A DNA stretch of 64,000 nucleotides. It comes from Acidimicrobiia bacterium. Lineage in GTDB: Bacteria; Actinomycetota; Acidimicrobiia; Acidimicrobiales; AC-14. This document shows positions 58,512 through 64,000 of the stretch, in pieces. The notes below the pieces were generated by a model. The model did not search any database and was not told the origin of the DNA. It saw nothing but the letters and a program-made list of their open reading frames with translations. Location of the stretch: NCBI GenBank assembly GCA_023265025.1, contig JAHFUP010000003.1, positions 62,001 to 126,000 of the forward strand. The letters are read 5' to 3'. The translations under genes and the position numbers were made by a program. Numbering within the stretch: position 1 is the stretch's first letter; each line of letters begins with the position of its first letter.

Positions 58512-58997
58512 ATGCCTGAGATTCCCGGACTGGCCAAGGGTCTGGCCGTCACGTTCAAGACCATGATCAACACCTGGACCAAGGGTGCGGTCACCGTCCA
58601 GTACCCCCACGAGAAGGAGGATCTGGCGCCCCGCACCCGCGGCGTCATCGCCCTCAAGGAAGAGAACTGCACCGTCTGCATGCTCTGCGCCCGGGAGTGC
58701 CCGGACTGGTGCATCTACATCGAGGGCCACAAGGAGAAGCGCCCGCCCCGCCGCGAAGGCGGCAAGCCCCGCACGGTCAACGCCCTTGACCGCTTCGACA
58801 TCGACTACGCCCTCTGCATGTACTGCGGGATCTGCGTCGAGGTCTGCCCCTTCGACGCCCTCTTCTGGACGCCGGAGTACGAGTACTCCGAGTCCAGCAT
58901 CGCCGACCTCCTGCACGACAAGGAGCGTCTCGGTGAGTGGATGGTCACCGTCCCCGATCCCCCCGCCCTCGAGGCGGGGGCGGTCAAGAAGAAGTAG
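58512..58997 (+). CDS. nuoI: NADH-quinone oxidoreductase subunit I (set 2)
   Basis: A 161-residue subunit with two [4Fe-4S] clusters: [15 protein letters not shown] and [15 protein letters not shown]. It has a Lys-rich C-terminus and no long tail as in set 1. Since set 2 lacks NuoEFG, electrons may enter here from a ferredoxin or another partner (inference). ATG 58512 with CGGAG upstream. Confidence 0.95.
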   Translation: MPEIPGLAKGLAVTFKTMINTWTKGAVTVQYPHEKEDLAPRTRGVIALKEENCTVCMLCARECPDWCIYIEGHKEKRPPRREGGKPRTVNALDRFDIDYALCMYCGICVEVCPFDALFWTPEYEYSESSIADLLHDKERLGEWMVTVPDPPALEAGAVKKK

Positions 58998-59004
58998 CAG
59001 GAGT

Positions 59005-59010
59005 TAGGGT
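59005..59010 (+). promoter_or_regulatory. Possible internal leaderless promoter before nuoJ (set 2)
   Basis: TAGGGT is followed by 7 nt and ATG 59018. The -35 is unclear; GGAG lies 16 nt before the ATG, too far for a normal ribosome site. Confidence 0.3.
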
Positions 59011-59017
59011 CCCCCGG

Positions 59018-59524
59018 ATGTTGGCCGAGACGATGGTCGCCCAGAACGTGGTGTTCGGCATCCTCGCCGTGACCATGGTCGCGGCTGCGTTCCGGCTGGT
59101 CACGACGCAGAACGTGGTGCGGGCCGCCCTGTTCCTGGCCATCGTGCTGGCCGGCGCCGCCGGCCTCTACATCCTGCTGGCCGCCGAGTTCGTGGCGTGG
59201 GTGCAGGTGCTCGTGTACATCGGCGCCGTCGTCGTGCTCCTCCTGTTCGGGGTCATGCTCACCCGAGCCCCGATCGGTCGGGACGCCGACCTCGACAACG
59301 ACCAGCGCATCCTCGGCGCCCTCGTCGCCCTCTTCCTGCTCGGCTCTCTGGGCGCGGTCCTGCTCGACGGCTTCGGCGACCAGAAGCTCGGCACCGTCGC
59401 CATCCGGCGTACGGCGGAGGTCAGCGACTCGATCTTCGGCGCCTACGTCATCCCGTTCGAGGTGTCCTCGGTCCTGCTACTCGCCGCCCTCGTGGGCGCC
59501 GTCGCCCTGGCCAGAAGGGACTAG
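59018..59524 (+). CDS. nuoJ: NADH-quinone oxidoreductase subunit J (set 2)
   Basis: A 168-residue membrane subunit (ND6): [23 protein letters not shown] in two pieces, [24 protein letters not shown] and the C-terminal [19 protein letters not shown]. Five spans. ATG 59018 is preceded by a leaderless-type TAGGGT. Confidence 0.93.
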   Translation: MLAETMVAQNVVFGILAVTMVAAAFRLVTTQNVVRAALFLAIVLAGAAGLYILLAAEFVAWVQVLVYIGAVVVLLLFGVMLTRAPIGRDADLDNDQRILGALVALFLLGSLGAVLLDGFGDQKLGTVAIRRTAEVSDSIFGAYVIPFEVSSVLLLAALVGAVALARRD

Positions 59525-59526
59525 AG

Positions 59527-59826
59527 GTGTACCTGAACCAGTTCCTGCTCCTCGCCGCCATCATCTTCTGCCTCGGTGTCTACGGCGTGCTGGCCCGCAA
59601 GAACGCCGTGCTTGTCCTGATGTCGATCGAGCTCATGCTCAACGCAGTCAACATCAACCTGATCGCCTTCGGAGCTTTCCGCAACAACGTGATCGGCCAG
59701 GTGTTCTCGCTCTTCGTGATCGCCATCGCCGCCGCCGAGGTCGGGGTCGGGCTGGCCATCGTCCTGCTCATCTTCCGCAACCGGGCCGACATCGACCTGG
59801 ACGAGCTCGCCCAGATGAAGGGCTAG
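59527..59826 (+). CDS. nuoK: NADH-quinone oxidoreductase subunit K (set 2)
   Basis: A 99-residue membrane subunit (ND4L): [19 protein letters not shown] and [22 protein letters not shown] carry the two channel Glu residues. GTG 59527 is 2 nt after nuoJ, with GAGG in front. Confidence 0.95.
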   Translation: MYLNQFLLLAAIIFCLGVYGVLARKNAVLVLMSIELMLNAVNINLIAFGAFRNNVIGQVFSLFVIAIAAAEVGVGLAIVLLIFRNRADIDLDELAQMKG

Positions 59827-59838
59827 GACCGCCACTCC

Positions 59839-61806
<1,968 letters not shown>

Positions 61807-61822
61807 GGGAGTCTCGAAACAG

Positions 61823-63352
61823 ATGCTGACCGCTGCGATCTTCCTGCCAGTCGTCGGAGCCGCGCTCCTGGCGCTGATCCCGCGGGAGCGGGAGGAGATG
61901 CTCAAGATGGTCGCCCTGGTGGTGACGCTGGCGACCGCGGTGGTCGGGCTCTCGCTGCTTTTCGGGTTCGACTACTCAGACGCCGGCACGCTCCAGTACA
62001 CGACCGACCACGGCTGGATCGACGTCATCAACAGCCGCTACCACATCGGGATCGACGGGATCTCACTGCCGCTGCTGATCCTGTCGATGGTGATCACGGT
62101 CCTCTGCGTCATCTACTCCTGGGACCACTTCCCCGAGCCCCACAACCCCAAGGCGTTCCTGATCCTCATGCTCGTCCTGGAGACGGGCATGAACGGCACG
62201 TTCGCGGCCCAGGACCTCATCCTGTTCTTCGTCTTCTTCGAGCTGGTCCTGCTGCCCATGTACTTCATGATCGGCGTGTGGGGCGGGCCGAACCGCCAGT
62301 ACGCGGCGATCAAGTTCTTCCTGTACACGCTGTTCGGCTCGGCGCTGATGATCCTGAGCTTCCTGGCCCTGTACTTCAAGGGCGGGCAGACCTTCGATAT
62401 CCCGTTGCTGATCGAGCAGGGCGGGGCCATCGCCCACGGCACCCAGCTGCTGATCTTCGGCGGCCTGTTCATGGGCTTCGCCATCAAGGTGCCGATGTTC
62501 CCGTTCCACACCTGGCTGCCCGACGCCCACACCGAGGCGCCGACTGTCGGCTCGGTGATCCTGGCCGCCGTCCTCCTGAAGCTGGGGACCTACGGGTTCA
62601 TCCGCATCGCCATCCCGATCCTCCCCGAGGCAGCGAAGTCGTGGGCCCCGTGGATCGGGCTGCTGGCAGTCATCGGCATCATCTACGGCGCCCTCGGCTG
62701 CCTGGCCCAGCGCGACATGAAGCGCCTCATCGCCTTCTCCTCCGTCGCCCACATGGGCTTCGTGATGCTCGGCATCGCGACGCTGACCGACTTCGGCATC
62801 AACGCCGCCGTGTTCGGCATGGTGGCCCACGGCCTCATCACCGGCATGCTGTTCTTCATCGCCGGTTCGATCCAGGAGCGCTTCGGCACCCGTGAGCTGT
62901 CCCGCCTCGGCGGCCTCCTGCTCCAGGCCCCGAAGATGGGCTGGATCCTCGGCTTCTGTGCCTTCGCGTCGCTCGGCCTGCCGGGTCTGGCCGGGTTCTG
63001 GGGCGAGTTCCCCGCCATCCTCTCCGCCTACCAACCGGCCGACGGTCTGAGCGAGCTGACCTTCCGCGTCTACATGGCCGTCGCCGCCATCGGCACGGTG
63101 TTCGCCGCCGGCTACCTGCTGTGGATGCTGCAGCGGGTGGCGTTCGGCACGGTGAAGCCCGAGTTCGAGAACGCCCACATCCACGACCTGCACATCCCGG
63201 AGTACATCGCCTGGGTCCCGCTGCTCGTCGGCATCCTGGTGTTCGGCATCTTCCCCCACCTGATCTTCCACATGACCGACGCCGCTGTCAGCGCCGTCAC
63301 CTCCGGCGTCGACGCCCTCGGCAACGTGGCGGCCGGCGCCGGCGGGCACTGA
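61823..63352 (+). CDS. nuoM: NADH-quinone oxidoreductase subunit M (set 2)
   Basis: A 509-residue antiporter-like subunit (ND4): FFVFFELVLLPMYFMIGVWG with the key Glu, KVPMFPFHTWLPDAHTEAPT, LIAFSSVAHMGFVMLG and FWGEFPAILSAY. About 14 spans. ATG 61823 is preceded by GGGAG at a normal distance. Confidence 0.95.
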   Translation: MLTAAIFLPVVGAALLALIPREREEMLKMVALVVTLATAVVGLSLLFGFDYSDAGTLQYTTDHGWIDVINSRYHIGIDGISLPLLILSMVITVLCVIYSWDHFPEPHNPKAFLILMLVLETGMNGTFAAQDLILFFVFFELVLLPMYFMIGVWGGPNRQYAAIKFFLYTLFGSALMILSFLALYFKGGQTFDIPLLIEQGGAIAHGTQLLIFGGLFMGFAIKVPMFPFHTWLPDAHTEAPTVGSVILAAVLLKLGTYGFIRIAIPILPEAAKSWAPWIGLLAVIGIIYGALGCLAQRDMKRLIAFSSVAHMGFVMLGIATLTDFGINAAVFGMVAHGLITGMLFFIAGSIQERFGTRELSRLGGLLLQAPKMGWILGFCAFASLGLPGLAGFWGEFPAILSAYQPADGLSELTFRVYMAVAAIGTVFAAGYLLWMLQRVAFGTVKPEFENAHIHDLHIPEYIAWVPLLVGILVFGIFPHLIFHMTDAAVSAVTSGVDALGNVAAGAGGH

Positions 63353-63358
63353 GCACCC

Positions 63359-64000
63359 ATGCCGTTCACCCCGCCCAGCCTCGACTACCACGCCCTCGCG
63401 CCGGAGATCATCCTCACCGCGGTGCTGGCCGTCGTCCTGCTGGCCGACCTGTTCCTCGACCAGTCCCGGAAGTGGCTGCTGTCCAACATCGCCGCCTTCG
63501 GCCTGGTGGCGGCGATGGTGCCGATCATCTCCCTGGCCCTCTCCGACACCGACGTGCGGTCGATGGTCGACGGTGCCTACGTCGTCGACAACTTCGCCCT
63601 GGTCCTCAAAGCCCTCTTCCTGGGCGTCGGCTTCGTCGTGCTGCTCATGTCGACGAACTACGTCGAGGACGGCGACTACTACGAGGGCGAGTTCTACTTC
63701 CTCCTGCTGTCGTCGCTGCTGGGCATGGTGGTCATGTCCTCGTCGCGCGACCTCATCACCATCTTCGTCGCCCTTGAGACCCTGTCCATCCCTGCGTACA
63801 TGCTCGCCGGCTGGCGGAAGCGGGACCTGAAGAGCAACGAGGCGTCGCTCAAGTACTACCTGCTGGGCGTCCTGGCGTCGGCGGTCATGCTCTACGGCAT
63901 GTCGCTGATCTACGGCTTCACGGGCACCACCGTGCTGGTCGACATCGGCGAGCAGATGGCGGGCAACGCGGCCAACCAGCCACTGGTGACGCTGGCCATC
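63359..64000 (+). CDS. nuoN: NADH-quinone oxidoreductase subunit N (set 2), cut by the window end
   Basis: Starts at ATG 63359, 6 nt after nuoM, and runs open to the right edge (214 codons seen). PEIILTAVLAVVLLADLF, FYFLLLSSLLGMVVMSSSRDL in two pieces, IFVALETLSIPAYMLAGW and SNEASLKYYLLGVLASAVMLYG are the usual N-terminal half of the ND2-type subunit. The rest lies outside the window. Confidence 0.93.
   Translation, partial: MPFTPPSLDYHALAPEIILTAVLAVVLLADLFLDQSRKWLLSNIAAFGLVAAMVPIISLALSDTDVRSMVDGAYVVDNFALVLKALFLGVGFVVLLMSTNYVEDGDYYEGEFYFLLLSSLLGMVVMSSSRDLITIFVALETLSIPAYMLAGWRKRDLKSNEASLKYYLLGVLASAVMLYGMSLIYGFTGTTVLVDIGEQMAGNAANQPLVTLAI

Overview
This is a very GC-rich, gene-dense stretch of an actinobacterial chromosome. 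Start codons are often GTG or TTG, and neighbouring genes commonly overlap by 1-4 nt (ATGA, GTGA, TTGA, TGATG). The gene content points to Actinobacteria: mycothiol glycosyltransferase MshA, Ni-superoxide dismutase with its protease, a BldC-like regulator beside proC, rex next to hemA/hemC, an RsiG-like anti-sigma protein and a DUF222/HNH (13E12-type) protein. A cytochrome b split into two proteins and two complex I gene sets suggest a deep branch such as Acidimicrobiia. That placement is inference; no rRNA marker is present.

1-9 kb is mixed housekeeping and accessory DNA: the end of a methyltransferase gene, tRNA-Lys(TTT), an ArsR/DUF2071 pair, a frameshifted HNH gene under a LexA-type box, and a run of DksA-like, AarF kinase, hydrolase, MaoC and an odd MoaD/CdsA-like fusion. 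9-17 kb holds sodN/sodX, rsiG, mshA, an M23 peptidase behind a structured leader, proC-bldC, a SAM hydrolase with a 29-residue membrane peptide, an NMT1-like protein with an in-frame stop, a response regulator and a CAP-domain protein. 17-25 kb is a haem/sirohaem block: rex, precorrin-2 dehydrogenase, hemA, hemC, cobA-hemD fusion, hemB and hemL. 25-28 kb, on the minus strand, carries cytochrome c, geranylgeranyl-reductase-like flavoprotein, zincin and HDAC-like genes.

28.5-64 kb is respiratory. A cytochrome bc-type operon (two membrane proteins of unknown role, ferredoxin, split cytochrome b, Rieske protein, dihaem cytochrome c) runs into nuoABCD. A nuclease gene and an ABC peptide/nickel-type importer on the opposite strand interrupt the set, then nuoEFGHIJKLMN follows. 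A second complex I set, nuoABCDHIJKLMN without the NADH module EFG, fills the end and is cut by the window edge inside nuoN.

The strongest unexplained signal is a structured intergenic element of about 135 nt found three times, each time directly after the stop codon of a respiratory membrane gene (30313, 54688, 58347), with compensatory base changes in its main hairpin. Other notable signals are many leaderless promoters (TANNNT, then 6-7 nt, then the start codon), a CRP-type palindrome shared by the bc and second nuo promoters, palindromic repeats flanking hemL, and a short N-terminal tag shared by two cytochrome proteins.
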